NCBI GenBank assembly: GCA_963741505.1 | Contig: CAVUIJ010000003.1 | Span: forward strand, 74,272 to 138,271 | Length of the DNA stretch: 64,000 bases | Direction: 5' to 3' | Origin: JAKFWF01 sp963741505 | GTDB taxonomy: Bacteria > Pseudomonadota > Alphaproteobacteria > Rhizobiales > Hyphomicrobiaceae | The notes under the pieces: generated by a model | Told to the model about the DNA's origin: nothing | Seen by the model: the letters and a program-made list of their open reading frames with translations, nothing else | Database searches by the model: none | Position numbers and translations under genes: made by a program | Shown here: in pieces, positions 16,647-25,828 of the stretch | Layout of the letters: each line of letters begins with the position of its first letter | Numbering within the stretch: position 1 is the first letter of the stretch

Positions 16647-18423
16647 ATGACCTATCGTGCACCCGTAGACGACATCATGTTCGCGCTCAAGACCGCGGTT
16701 GATCTGCCGCAATTGATCGGGCGCGGCATCTACGACGGGCTCGACGAGGAAACGGTGCGTGCGGTGGTCGAGGAGGCCGGCAAGTTCGGCTCGGAAGTGC
16801 TCGATCCGCTGAATGCCATCGGCGACCAGTCGCCTTCGACGGTAAAGGACGGTGTGGTGTCGACGCCGCCGGGCTGGAAGGACGCCTACAAGGCGTTCGC
16901 CGCCGGCGGCTGGAGCGCGCTGCCGTGCCCGGAGGAGTTTGGCGGCCAAGGGCTGCCGGCGGTCGTCGCCATGGCGGCCTGCGAGATCTGGAACTCGGCC
17001 AATCTGTCGTTCGGGCTGTGCCCGCTGTTAACCCAGGGCGCCATCGACGCATTGCATGCGCACGGCTCCGAGGCGCTGAAGGCGATCTACCTGCCGAAGA
17101 TGATTTCCGGCGAGTGGACCGGCACCATGAACCTGACCGAGCCGCACGCCGGCTCGGATCTGGGCGAATTGCGCTCGAAGGCGGTCAAGCAGCCGGACGG
17201 CAGCTACAAGATCACCGGTACCAAGATCTTCATCACCTACGGCGAGCATGAGCTGACCGACAACATCATCCACATGGTACTCGCCCGCACGCCCGACGCG
17301 CCGACCGGCACCAAGGGGATTTCGCTGTTCCTGGTGCCGAAGTGGCTGGTCAACAAGGACGGCAGCAGGGGCGCCCGCAATGACGTGATCTGCGCCGGCA
17401 TCGAGCACAAGCTCGGCATTCACGCCTCACCGACCTGCACGTTGAAATACGGCGAGAACGGCGGCGCCGTCGGTTATCTCGTCGGCGAGGAGAACCGCGG
17501 CCTCGCGACCATGTTCATCATGATGAACGCGGCCCGTCTTGCCGTCGGCGTGCAGGGCGTGTCGGTCGCCGAGCGGGCGACTCAGCGCGCCATTGCAATA
17601 CGCCAACGACCGCCGCCAAGGCCGTCCGCCGGGCGCGAGCGGTACCGGCATGCGGCCGATCATCGAGCATGCCGACACTCGCCGCTCGATCATGACCATG
17701 AAGGCGCTGACCCAGGCCGCTCGCGCCATCTGCCTCGTTACCGCCCGCGAGATCGACATCTCGCATCGCGCCAAGACCGAGGGCGAGCGTCAGGCGGCAC
17801 AGGCGAAGGCCGCGCTGCTGACGCCGATCGCCAAGGCCTTTTCGACCGACATCGGCTGCGAAGTTGCATCGATCGGCGTGCAGATCCATGGCGGCATGGG
17901 CTTCATCGAGGAAACCGGCGCGGCGCAGCACTATCGCGACGCGCGCATCCTGCCGATCTACGAGGGCACCAACGGCATCCAGGCGATCGATCTCGTCACC
18001 CGCAAGCTGCCGCTCGCCGGTGGCAAGGTCATGGAAGCCTACATCGGTGAATTGAAAGCCACCGTCGAAGCCGTGCGCGCCTCGAACCAGCCGGCGTTCG
18101 GCCGCATGGCCGACCGGCTCGGCGAAGCGGTCGCTGCGCTGACCGAGGCGACGGTGTGGATGGGCAAGGCGTTGGCGACCGACCAGAACGCGGCGCTGGC
18201 CGGCGCCACGCCGTACCTGCGCCTGTTCGGCCTCGCCGCCGGCGGCCACTACCTGGCTCGCGGCGCGCTAGCTGCGACACGCGGCGGCGACACCGGCAAC
18301 CACATCGCGCTCGCCCGCTTCTTTGCCGAGAACCTGTGCGTGCAGGCGTCCGGCCTTGCCGCAGCCGTCACCGACGGCGGCGACGCGGTATTCGCCATCG
18401 AGCCTGACAAGCTGACGGCGTGA
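16647..18423 (+). CDS. Acyl-CoA dehydrogenase with C-terminal extension (DmdC-like), one frameshift
   Basis: FAD-dependent acyl-CoA dehydrogenase of about 590 residues, the long form that includes DmdC (3-methylmercaptopropionyl-CoA dehydrogenase) and related fatty-acyl enzymes. Signatures are MNLTEPHAGSDLGELRSKA, ITGTKIFITYGEHEL and GVQGVSVAERATQ in the first part, and GVQIHGGMGFIEETGAAQHY and ILPIYEGTNGIQAIDL after the break; the last includes the conserved catalytic Glu region. One extra base near 17,592 shifts frame 3 to frame 1. Start ATG 16,647 after GAGGAGATG-type spacing. Nearby enoyl-CoA hydratase and CoA-transferase genes suggest acyl-CoA degradation, but DmdC activity itself is not shown. 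Confidence 0.88.
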
Positions 18424-18466
18424 TGTGGTAGCATTGTATGGATTTCATCACGATCGGAGGCCGACC

Positions 18467-18862
18467 ATGGCTGAAAGAACGATCAGGTTGACCGGCGACC
18501 TCGAAGCCTTCGTCGACGCCCAGGTCGAAAGTGGCGCCTACGCCACCCCCGAGGACGTCGTGCGCGCCGGCCTCGAGGCGCTGAGGGGCGCGGAGCACGG
18601 CGGGCTGTCGGATTGGGAACGGGGAAACTTCGCCGAACTGAGAAAGAAGATCGACGAAGGCATTGCGGATTTTGAGGCTGGCCGCATTCATACCTATGAA
18701 AATCCCGGCGATCTGGCGAAGTACATCAAGCGGGAGGGGAGGCGGCTATTTCGCGAACGAAACGCAGCGGCAGCAGAGCAAGACGCCTCCAGCTCGGTAC
18801 AAAAGCGCGTCGCGACCTCGCGGAAATCCACGCCTGGATCGCGACGAACGAAGATCTCGTGA
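18467..18862 (+). CDS. ParD-like ribbon-helix-helix antitoxin
   Basis: The N-terminal 80 residues match ParD antitoxins: a ribbon-helix-helix DNA-binding region starting TIRLTGDLEAFVDAQV and the motif GAYATPEDVVRAGLEALRG, then an acidic toxin-binding tail. The start is ATG 18,467 with CGGAGG eight bases upstream. The frame remains open to 18,862, overlapping the ParE-like frame, and the last 40 residues have biased composition, so the real protein probably ends near 18,760; a frameshift is likely in the overlap. The pair would form an autoregulated type II toxin-antitoxin module, with ParE poisoning gyrase. Confidence 0.75.
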   Translation: MAERTIRLTGDLEAFVDAQVESGAYATPEDVVRAGLEALRGAEHGGLSDWERGNFAELRKKIDEGIADFEAGRIHTYENPGDLAKYIKREGRRLFRERNAAAAEQDASSSVQKRVATSRKSTPGSRRTKIS

Positions 18863-19083
18863 CCGCCGACAAGGTAATCGACGCGATCGAGGCGACGCTG
18901 GTCAAGTTCGCGCGTATCGGCTTCGGTGGTGCGCCCCGAGATCATCTATCGCCCGGACTGCGCGGTGCTAATCACAAAGGGTTCAATATCCTGTTCCGGA
19001 TCGTCGGTAACGATATGCAGATTATCAGAATCGTCCGCGGCGCCCGTGACATTCGCAAGCTCGACTTCACCGACACCGATTGA
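18781..19083 (+). CDS. ParE/RelE-type toxin (start codon not found)
   Basis: About 100 residues matching ParE toxins: RRDLAEIHAWIATNED at the N terminus, VIDAIEATLVKFARIGFGG in the middle and the C-terminal core NILFRIVGNDMQIIRIVRGA ending in RDIRKLDF. The coordinates mark the conserved region only. Going upstream in frame there is no ATG, GTG or TTG before a stop at 18,697, so the true start must be in another frame, reached through an indel in 18,740-18,790. The middle segment ARIGFGGAPRDHLSPGLRG is also unusual where family members read RxGRPRDEL, hinting at a second error. The partner antitoxin is immediately upstream. Confidence 0.65.
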   Translation, partial: RRLQLGTKARRDLAEIHAWIATNEDLVTADKVIDAIEATLVKFARIGFGGAPRDHLSPGLRGANHKGFNILFRIVGNDMQIIRIVRGARDIRKLDFTDTD

Positions 19084-19110
19084 TCCGCCATTCCCGCACA
19101 GGTGCAGCCC

Positions 19111-19881
19111 ATGACCGAACTCGACATTTCCATTCGCCAGCGCACGCAAGTCATCCGCTTCAACCGGCCGGACAAGAAGAACGCGCTGAAGTCGGACATG
19201 TATCAGGCGATGACCGACGCGTTGATCAAGGGCGATGCGTCGCCGGATGTCACGTCCCACCTGTTCATCGGCAACGGCGGCGTATTCACTGCCGGCAACG
19301 ACATCGCCGAGTTCCTGGAGCGCTCGAAGGGCGGCGCGGCGCTGGCGACGCCGGTCGTAAGCTTCATCATGCAGCTGCCGCAGGTTGAGAAGCCGATGAT
19401 CGCCGCGGTCGATGGCCTCGCGGTCGGCATCGGCACCACGCTGCTGTTCCACTGCGACCTCGTCTACGCGACGCCGACCGCCAGCCTGCGCACGCCGTTC
19501 CTCGATCTCGGCCTGGTGCCCGAGGCGGGGTCGAGTTTGCTGGCGCCGCTGCGCATGGGCTATGCCCGCGCTTTCGAACTGCTGGTGCTGGGCGAAGCCT
19601 TCTCCGCCGAACGGGCGCGCGAGGCCGGCATCATCAACGCCGTCGTCCCAGCCGATCAGCTCGAGGCGACCGCGATGAAAGCCGCCGCCCGTCTCGCCGC
19701 CAAGGCGCCGGAGGCGTTGGCGTTGTCGCGCCGGCTGATGCGCGGTGACCCGTCGGCGATCGTTGCCCGTGTCGCCGAGGAAGCCAGGGTCTTCGGCGCC
19801 CGCCTGTCGAGCCCCGAGGCCCGCGAGGCCTTCGCAGCCTTCATGGAAAAGCGCCCGCCCGATTTTTCGAAAGTGGGGTAG
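19111..19881 (+). CDS. Enoyl-CoA hydratase/isomerase family protein
   Basis: A 256-residue crotonase-fold protein. The oxyanion segment GGVFTAGNDIAEF is near residue 55-68, IAAVDGLAVGIGTTLLFHCD forms the second oxyanion loop, and FLDLGLVPEAGSSLL supplies a glutamate in the position used by delta3-enoyl-CoA isomerases. Of the two hydratase glutamates, only one is clearly present, so isomerase activity is as likely as hydratase. ATG 19,111 is preferred over an upstream in-frame start. It probably belongs to fatty-acid or aromatic acyl-CoA degradation along with the acyl-CoA dehydrogenase upstream. Confidence 0.88.
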   Translation: MTELDISIRQRTQVIRFNRPDKKNALKSDMYQAMTDALIKGDASPDVTSHLFIGNGGVFTAGNDIAEFLERSKGGAALATPVVSFIMQLPQVEKPMIAAVDGLAVGIGTTLLFHCDLVYATPTASLRTPFLDLGLVPEAGSSLLAPLRMGYARAFELLVLGEAFSAERAREAGIINAVVPADQLEATAMKAAARLAAKAPEALALSRRLMRGDPSAIVARVAEEARVFGARLSSPEAREAFAAFMEKRPPDFSKVG

Positions 19882-19969
19882 GTGCATCCTCCCCACCCGG
19901 CCACAAAATCGCCACTCCCCCGGCGCGGATTGCGCCCGAACGCCATTGGGGACAAGTCTCGTGCCGCGT

Positions 19970-20955
19970 ATGCGCCTTGCCCGAGCGCTGATTGCCACCG
20001 CCGGCCTGTGCCTGCTGGCGCCGGTCACCGTCGATGCCGCCAAGCCACGGCCGGTCGCGACGGCATCGGCCAAGCAGCATCCGTTCACCGCGCCCGAACA
20101 TATCCTGCGCTTCATCGATCGATACCGCGCCAAGCCCGAACCCGAGCGGTTGCCGGAATTGGTCCAGGCGGCGAGCGCGCTCGGCCTGTTCCGCGACATG
20201 GAGGGGGCGGGTGTCCACGTCGGCTTCATGGCCGGCGTCATCGGCAGCAATCGCGACAAGGCGGAAAGCCTGATCGCCAAGATATTTCCGCTGCCGCCGG
20301 AAGATCAGGTCGCGGTGGTCCGCGCCATCGCCTATTCCGGCCTGCCCGACTGGAAGGAGCTGCTCGGCAAATTCGTCGAGCGCATGCCGGCCCGCACCGT
20401 GCTGATCGAGCGGCATTTGTCGGGCAAGCTGCCGACGCTCGAGACCGCGCCGATGGAGAAGGGCCCGGCAGTGCTTGACGCCAACTGGGGCTTCTACTTC
20501 GCCACCGGCTCGCCGGCGCCGGTCGACCGCATCATCGCCACGCTGGCCTGGGCCAAGGAGGCGAACGACGTCGAGAAGCTGACGCTCGCCGGTATGGCGA
20601 AGTGGACGCTCGCCAACAACGCCAGCCGCGACACCGACCTGTTGCGCCACATGAAGGAGCAGGCGGCGATTCGCGGCGCCGTGGTGTCGGCAGCGCTCAA
20701 GGACATCATCGAGGCGGTCGAGACGTCGGAGACCGCGCGCATCCGCAAGGAGGCGGTTGCCGGCATCGACGAGCTGCGCGCCAAGGGCCCGGAGAAGAAC
20801 CGCAACCTCGCCTGGTGGGCGCAGGCCGGCACCACCTTGATCGCCGCCGGCTGCATCGTCGCCGGCGCCTGGGCCAGGTCGAATTCGGCCTGCCCTGCAT
20901 CATCGGTGGCCCGCTGTCGACGGCGGCGGCGAAGTACCTCATCCCGACGAAGTGA
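19970..20955 (+). CDS. Conserved hypothetical exported protein with C-terminal hydrophobic segment
   Basis: Unrecognised protein of about 328 residues. The N terminus is a signal peptide (RLARALIATAGLCLLAPVTV). The body is helical and repeat-like, with segments such as HILRFIDRYRAKPEPERLPE, GSNRDKAESLIAKIF and DVEKLTLAGMAKWTLANN, and a weakly hydrophobic C terminus (TTLIAAGCIVAGA then EFGLPCIIGGPLSTAA). The frame breaks near 20,868; in the alternative frame the protein ends at a natural-looking KYLIPTK stop at 20,955. This break reads as a net loss of one base (or gain of two), the only such case in the first 48 kb that I could not explain as a single insertion. No function is proposed. Confidence 0.6.
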
Positions 20956-21169
20956 TCTCTCACGATTGCGCGCGGCGACACGCATCCTGCGGGCCGGTCG
21001 CCAGGCGCGGGCTGCTGCCCACGGCTCACCCACCGGTGTCATCGTGAGGCTGCCACCAGAGCCTCGATACGCAGCGCGTTGCAGCCCACCTATTCGCCCC
21101 ATGAGGATTGCCGCCGCGCCACCTGTACGGCAAACAGGAGGCAAGACCGACAGGCAGGAGATCTCACCC

Positions 21170-22285
21170 ATGACAGGCCCGCTCACCGGCACGCTGGTGC
21201 TCGATTTCTCGACATTGCTGCCGGGGCCGATGGCGACGCTGCTGCTCGCCGAGGCCGGTGCCGAGGTCTACAAGATCGAGCGGCCGGGTACGGGCGAGGA
21301 CATGCGCGCCTATCCGCCGGCGTGGGGCCGCGACAGCATCAACTTCGCCATGCTGAACCGGGGCAAGAAAAGCCTCGCCCTCGACCTCAAGAACAAGGAG
21401 CATATTGCGAGCCTGATGCCGCTGCTGAAGCGAGCGGACGTCGTCATCGAGCAGTTCCGGCCCGGCGTGATGGACCGGCTGGGGCTCGGCTACGGGGCGA
21501 TCAAGTCGATCAATCCGCGCGCGATCTATTGCTCGATCTCGGGCTACGGTCAGACCGGGCCGAAGCGCGACGTTGCCGGCCACGACATCAACTACATGGG
21601 TGACAGCGGTCTCTTGGCATTGAGCCTCGGCACGCGCGAGCAGCCGGTGATGCCGCCCGCGCTCATCGCCGACATCGCCGGCGGCACCTATCCGGCGGTG
21701 GTCAACATCCTGTTGGCGCTGATGGACCGCAATCGCACCGGCCAGGGCACGCACCTCGACATCGCCATGGCCGATGGCGTGTTTCCGTTCACCTACTGGG
21801 CGATGGGCCAGGGCCAGGCGACGGCCAAGTGGCCAGGCAGTGGCGACAGCCTCGTCACCGGCGGCGGCGCGCGCTATCGGCTCTATCCGACCAGGGACGG
21901 CCGCTTCGTCGCCGCGGGTTGCATCGAGCAGAAGTTCTGGGAGAGTTTCACCGCCGCGATCGGGCTCGATACCCGGCTGACCGACGATAGCACGGACACC
22001 GCGGCAACGACGAAGCGGGTGGCGGAGATCATCGCGGCCAAGACCGCCGCCGAGTGGCGGCCGATCCTAGCTGAGGCCGACTGCTGTTGCTCGATCGTCG
22101 CCTCGATGCAGGAGGCGATGACCGATCCGCATTTCAGGGCCCGCGGCCTGTTCTCCGAGCGGCTCGTCAACGAAGCCGGCGCCGAGCTGGTAGCACTACC
22201 GGTGCCGATCGCGCCGCAGTTCCGGGCCCTCAAGGGGAAAAAAGTCGGTGCGTCGAAGCTCGGGGCCGATAACGGGGATTTGTGA
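21170..22285 (+). CDS. CaiB/BaiF family CoA transferase
   Basis: A 371-residue family III CoA transferase. The N-terminal block VLDFSTLLPGPMATLLLAEA, ERPGTGEDMR, LDLKNKEHIA and the SGYGQTGP motif are typical; the catalytic Asp is in AGHDINYMGDSG near residue 144. The C-terminal DPHFRARGLF is also conserved. The ATG at 21,170 has GGCAGGAG upstream. It would move CoA between organic acids in the cytoplasm; in this context it may activate a substrate for the acyl-CoA dehydrogenase and enoyl-CoA hydratase encoded upstream, which is inference. Intact. Confidence 0.92.
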   Translation: MTGPLTGTLVLDFSTLLPGPMATLLLAEAGAEVYKIERPGTGEDMRAYPPAWGRDSINFAMLNRGKKSLALDLKNKEHIASLMPLLKRADVVIEQFRPGVMDRLGLGYGAIKSINPRAIYCSISGYGQTGPKRDVAGHDINYMGDSGLLALSLGTREQPVMPPALIADIAGGTYPAVVNILLALMDRNRTGQGTHLDIAMADGVFPFTYWAMGQGQATAKWPGSGDSLVTGGGARYRLYPTRDGRFVAAGCIEQKFWESFTAAIGLDTRLTDDSTDTAATTKRVAEIIAAKTAAEWRPILAEADCCCSIVASMQEAMTDPHFRARGLFSERLVNEAGAELVALPVPIAPQFRALKGKKVGASKLGADNGDL

Positions 22286-22781
22286 GGCGAATAAGCGAGA
22301 CTTATCCACGCTTTGCCGCCCCGTGCGATACTGCTCCTGGTCTGACACCACTGCCCGGGAGCGTAGACGTGTGCTGGCGGCTACGTGGTGTCGAACACGG
22401 ATGATTTCTTTCGAGAGATCACCCGTGCCCAGCCGGGCCCACTCGGCTGGGACGAGCGATGATGCGGCTGGGCCTAAGCTCCGCAGTGTCAGGCTGCGTT
22501 CAGGGATTACGTACCCTGATCTGTTCCGCTTCGGATGGGCGGGACGTGTCGCAGACAACGTGTCATCGCAGCGGGACGCGGCTTTCCAAGTTCGGGCAAC
22601 CGGACGAGGGGCCGGGCGTCGGGGCTCGAAATCCCGGCGAGGCGATGAGCCCATCCCCAAACCAAACAAGGCGGCTTGTCGCCGTCCCGCTGTCCCGGGT
22701 TTCCGCCCGGATCGAAACGGCCCGCATATCCCGGAGCGCCTGGCGCTGCCGGGCAACGGCAGTTGCGTCTGCCGAAGTTTC
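22286..22781. other. Intergenic region without a recognised gene
   Basis: About 500 bp between the CoA transferase and the next repeat. Short open frames exist in all frames but none shows a family motif or a good start. I looked for SRP RNA, RNase P, 6S and tmRNA signatures and saw none. It could hold promoters for a small transcript, but nothing in the sequence supports a call. Confidence 0.5.
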
Positions 22782-22892
22782 GTAGGGCGCAATAGCGATA
22801 GCGTATTGCGCCACGGTGCTGCGGCCGGGCGGCGCTGCCGAGGGCGCCTCGGCTGTGGCCGGTGCAATACGGCTCGCGCCTATTGCACCTAC
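22782..22892. repeat. GCGCAATA-type palindromic intergenic repeat, copy 2
   Basis: A second copy of the repeat found at 7800-7891. The left arm 22,782-22,812 begins GTAGGGCGCAATAGCG, and the right arm 22,861-22,892 is its inverted, more diverged partner (GGTGCAATACGG...TTGCACCTAC). As with copy 1, it ends within a few bases of the stop codon of a minus-strand membrane-protein gene (stop at 22,899), which supports a shared role at gene 3' ends. Confidence 0.75.
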
Positions 22893-22898
22893 GGACCA

Positions 22899-23876
22899 TT
22901 ACTCGACCTTCCGATTGCCCCAGATCATCATCATCACGCCTGCGATCGCGGCAAGGATCGCGGGCAGCAGGCGCCAGTCGAACGGTGGCAAGGTGATGAG
23001 CCCGATTGCCGCGGCCGGGATCTGGAGCCCAAGCGCCGCCAATGGCATGAAGGCGCTGGTGGCGATGAAATTCTCACTGCGGATCTTGAGCACGCTGGAA
23101 AAGCTCAGATACGTCATCGCCGTGAACAAGGCGCCGCCGACGGCGAGAGCGAGCACAATCGTCGGCGGATGGACAAGTGCTGCCGACGTCGGCAACAGCG
23201 GCGTTGCCGGCAGGACGCCGAATTGCACCGCCGCCATCAGCGCTCCGACCGTCGCCAGCCCGGCAAAGGCGGTGACCAGCGTCACCAGCGCCGTCACCTG
23301 GATCTTCTCGGGGATGGTCGATGCCGCGCGGTTCCATTTGTGGAACTCGCTGGCGAAGGCGCGCACGCCAACGGCGATGCCGCAGGTGAATGCGCTCGCC
23401 AGTACCGGCATGAGGATGTCGCCATCGACGGTTGCGAACAGCGATGCGACGACCGCGCCGACGAGGCCCGCGCCGGCCCACACCAGACCTCGCGGCCGGC
23501 GGCCGAAGACGATGACGCCGATCAACAGGGTGATCGGGATCGACAACCGGATCATCAAGCTGCCGTCGGCGGGCGGCACATAGCCGAGCAGCATCGCATA
23601 GCCGCCCTCGACCGCCATGTTGGCGATGCCGATCAGCCAGCTGCCGGGGTCGAGCATGATGGCGCGGAGATTGCGGCCTGGTCCGGTGATGGCGATCAGC
23701 GCCGCCGCCGAAATCAACAGCGAGTAGAGTATGAAGACGACCGTGTGCGCACCCCTGGCCGCGGCGATCGCATAGGCGACGGAGAGCAGCGCGATGCACA
23801 AGACAAAAAGCCCCGCCTCAATCCAGCCGCCGGCTGTGCCCGCCGTAGCGGGCTTTGACAGGCCTCGATCGTTCAT
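22899..23876 (-). CDS. DMT superfamily (EamA-like) transporter
   Basis: A 325-residue integral membrane protein with about ten hydrophobic helices in two halves, the layout of drug/metabolite transporters of the EamA type. Each half ends in a glycine-rich helix (for example ALVTLVTAFAGLATVGALMA and the C-terminal LLPAILAAIAGVMMMIWGNR). There are no substrate-defining residues that I can read. The ATG at 23,876 overlaps the stop of rsmD by four bases (rsmD is upstream on the same strand), so the two are translationally coupled, and rsmD in turn overlaps the pseudouridine synthase gene upstream of it. Confidence 0.78.
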   Translation of the reverse strand: MNDRGLSKPATAGTAGGWIEAGLFVLCIALLSVAYAIAAARGAHTVVFILYSLLISAAALIAITGPGRNLRAIMLDPGSWLIGIANMAVEGGYAMLLGYVPPADGSLMIRLSIPITLLIGVIVFGRRPRGLVWAGAGLVGAVVASLFATVDGDILMPVLASAFTCGIAVGVRAFASEFHKWNRAASTIPEKIQVTALVTLVTAFAGLATVGALMAAVQFGVLPATPLLPTSAALVHPPTIVLALAVGGALFTAMTYLSFSSVLKIRSENFIATSAFMPLAALGLQIPAAAIGLITLPPFDWRLLPAILAAIAGVMMMIWGNRKVE

Positions 23877-24442
23877 GCCGGTGGTGATCCGTTCCGCAGA
23901 AACACGATCTGGGTGTCGCCATAGGTGCGCCGGTCGATCAAAGCAAGTGGGGCCGGCGGCTCGATCATTTCGTCAGCGCGCTCCTCGGCGACGATGATTG
24001 CGCCAGGTGATAGCCAGCCGCCGGCGACCGCGCTCGCCAGCGCCAGATTGGCGAGCCCTCGGCCGTAAGGCGGATCGAGGAACATCAGCGAGGCCACATC
24101 GCGCGCGCCGGCCAGCCCGAGGTCGGTCGCATCACGGCGGAAGATGCGGGTCTGACCGGTCAATCCTAAAGCCTCGACGTTGCGGCGAATGATGGCGCGG
24201 GCATCGGCGTCGTCCTCGACGAAGACGCAGAAGGCGGCGCCTCGCGACAGCGCCTCGAGGCCGAGAGCGCCGGTGCCGGCGAACAGGTCGACCACCCGCG
24301 CGCCGGCCAGCGAAAACCCGGCGATGCCGTGCGCCAGGATGTTGAATACCGCTTCGCGCACGCGGTCGGCGGTAGGGCGAAGCCCGCCGTGCGTCGGCGT
24401 GATCAATGGCCGACCGCGCAATGTGCCGGCGACGATCCTCAT
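23873..24442 (-). CDS. rsmD: 16S rRNA (guanine(966)-N(2))-methyltransferase
   Basis: SAM-dependent methyltransferase for G966 of 16S rRNA. The protein has 189 residues with the N-terminal MRIVAGTLRGRPLITP, the SAM motif VVDLFAGTGALGLEALSRGA and the N6/N2-type catalytic motif LMFLDPPYGRG. Start ATG 24,442 overlaps the end of the upstream pseudouridine synthase by four bases (ATGA-type), a gene pairing widely seen in alphaproteobacteria. Intact. Confidence 0.95.
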   Translation of the reverse strand: MRIVAGTLRGRPLITPTHGGLRPTADRVREAVFNILAHGIAGFSLAGARVVDLFAGTGALGLEALSRGAAFCVFVEDDADARAIIRRNVEALGLTGQTRIFRRDATDLGLAGARDVASLMFLDPPYGRGLANLALASAVAGGWLSPGAIIVAEERADEMIEPPAPLALIDRRTYGDTQIVFLRNGSPPA

Positions 24443-25503
24443 CTGGGGCGACGACCCTGCGGTCGATCATGCGGCCGGGCATGTGGCTTGCCGCCGACAT
24501 TGCGCTTCGCGCCGTCGTGCGGCTGCGGCTTGTGGCCGGACGACTTGCGCGTGCCGAACGGCTTCTTCGGCGCATTCTCGTCCGGCAGCGGCTTGCGGGA
24601 GACGTAGCCGGTGTTCTTCGCCGGCCGCTCGTCGGCCTGGATCACGTCGAGGCCGAACTCCTTTGCAAGCGTCGGCCCCAGCTGCTCGGCGAGCACCCGC
24701 CGCTTCACCCGCTCGACCTTGCCTTCCTCGAGATCGAGCAGCTGGAACGGCCCGAAGGAGATGCGGATCAGCCGGTTCACTTCGAGCCCGAGCGAGCCCA
24801 GGATCTTGCGCACCTCGCGGTTCTTGCCCTCGCGCAGGCCGAGCGTCAGCCACACGTTGGCGCCCTGGACGCGGTCGACGGTGCCTTCGATCGGCCCATA
24901 GCGCACGCCCTCGATTTCTATACCGTCCTTCAGCGCATCGAGTTGCTCCTGCGTTACGGTGCCGTTGGCGCGCACGCGATAGCGTCGCAGCCAGCCGGTC
25001 GCGGGCAATTCGAAGTGGCGGGCAAGACCACCATCGGTGGTGAGCAGCAGCAGGCCCTCGGTATTGAAATCGAGCCGGCCGATCGAGACGACGCGCGGCA
25101 TCTCCTTCGGCAGCTTCTCGAACACCGTCGGACGGCCTTCCGGGTCCTTGTGCGTCGTCACGCATCCGCGCGGCTTGTGGAAGCGCCACAGCATGGCGGG
25201 CTCGGGCCGCGCCAGCGGCTGGCCGTCGACCTTGACCGTGTCGGACGGGCCGACATCGCGGGCCGGGCTCTTCAAGACCTCGCCGTTGACCACGACGCGG
25301 CCGTCGAGGATCCAGCGTTCGGCATCGCGTCTCGAGCACAGGCCGGCACGCGCCATGGCCTTGGCGATGCGCATGGTCTCGGCGATCGCCGGCTCTTGGC
25401 TGACCTTGTCGGCACGGGGACGGCGGCTCTTGTGCCGAAAGCCTGGCCGACCGTGGACGACGTCGCCCGCAGGACGGGGTTGACCGGGACGTGGTTTGCG
25501 CAT
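24439..25503 (-). CDS. RluB/RsuA-family 23S/16S rRNA pseudouridine synthase
   Basis: A 354-residue pseudouridine synthase. An S4 RNA-binding domain (MARAGLCSRRDAERWILDGR and VVVNG) occupies about residues 45-105, followed by the catalytic domain with the Asp motif VSIGRLDFNTEGLLLLT and KNREVRKILGSLGLEVNRLIR. The C-terminal 60 residues are basic and low complexity (KPFGTRKSSGHKPQPHDGAK...), common in alphaproteobacterial RluB-like proteins. It isomerises a uridine in rRNA; the exact site cannot be told from sequence. The gene starts at ATG 25,503, 16 bp from a MITE-like element that occupies its upstream region. Confidence 0.9.
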   Translation of the reverse strand: MRKPRPGQPRPAGDVVHGRPGFRHKSRRPRADKVSQEPAIAETMRIAKAMARAGLCSRRDAERWILDGRVVVNGEVLKSPARDVGPSDTVKVDGQPLARPEPAMLWRFHKPRGCVTTHKDPEGRPTVFEKLPKEMPRVVSIGRLDFNTEGLLLLTTDGGLARHFELPATGWLRRYRVRANGTVTQEQLDALKDGIEIEGVRYGPIEGTVDRVQGANVWLTLGLREGKNREVRKILGSLGLEVNRLIRISFGPFQLLDLEEGKVERVKRRVLAEQLGPTLAKEFGLDVIQADERPAKNTGYVSRKPLPDENAPKKPFGTRKSSGHKPQPHDGAKRNVGGKPHARPHDRPQGRRPR

Positions 25504-25519
25504 GTGGTGTGGTCGCTCC

Positions 25520-25811
25520 AGTACCCGGAATCACAAATGGCTGGCACACATGACGATCGAGGATGCTCACCGGCGGCGGCGCGCCGCTTGTCCGATGGGG
25601 CAACATCGGCCGGCGCGGCGCTTCTGGCCGGCGAACATCCTCGATCGCCCGCAGGGTCGCGGCCCACGGGCGCCCGCGTCATGCGGACCGCATGCTTCCA
25701 GCATGACGCGCGCCTTGCGCGTAGCTGCGGCTACGCGCTGCGCCCCGCTCCTGGCGTATCGCCTCGTGGTTCCGCGATCAGGTGTACCAGCCATTTGTGA
25801 TTCCGGGTACT
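25520..25811. mobile_element. MITE-like element with 30-bp terminal inverted repeats
   Basis: A 292-bp element with terminal inverted repeats at 25,520-25,549 and 25,782-25,811 that match at 29 of 30 positions and begin AGTACCCGGAATCACAAATG. Its interior is GC-rich with further palindromes and no coding potential. It fills nearly the whole gap between the divergent pseudouridine synthase gene (start 25,503) and tadA (start 25,829), so both promoters must lie inside or be supplied by it. No target duplication is evident. Confidence 0.7.
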
Positions 25812-25828
25812 AGTTCTGGAACGACCTT

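Noticed and set aside
22248..23858. A 536-codon plus-strand open frame
   Set aside because: Antisense of the DMT transporter plus intergenic sequence; low-complexity composition.
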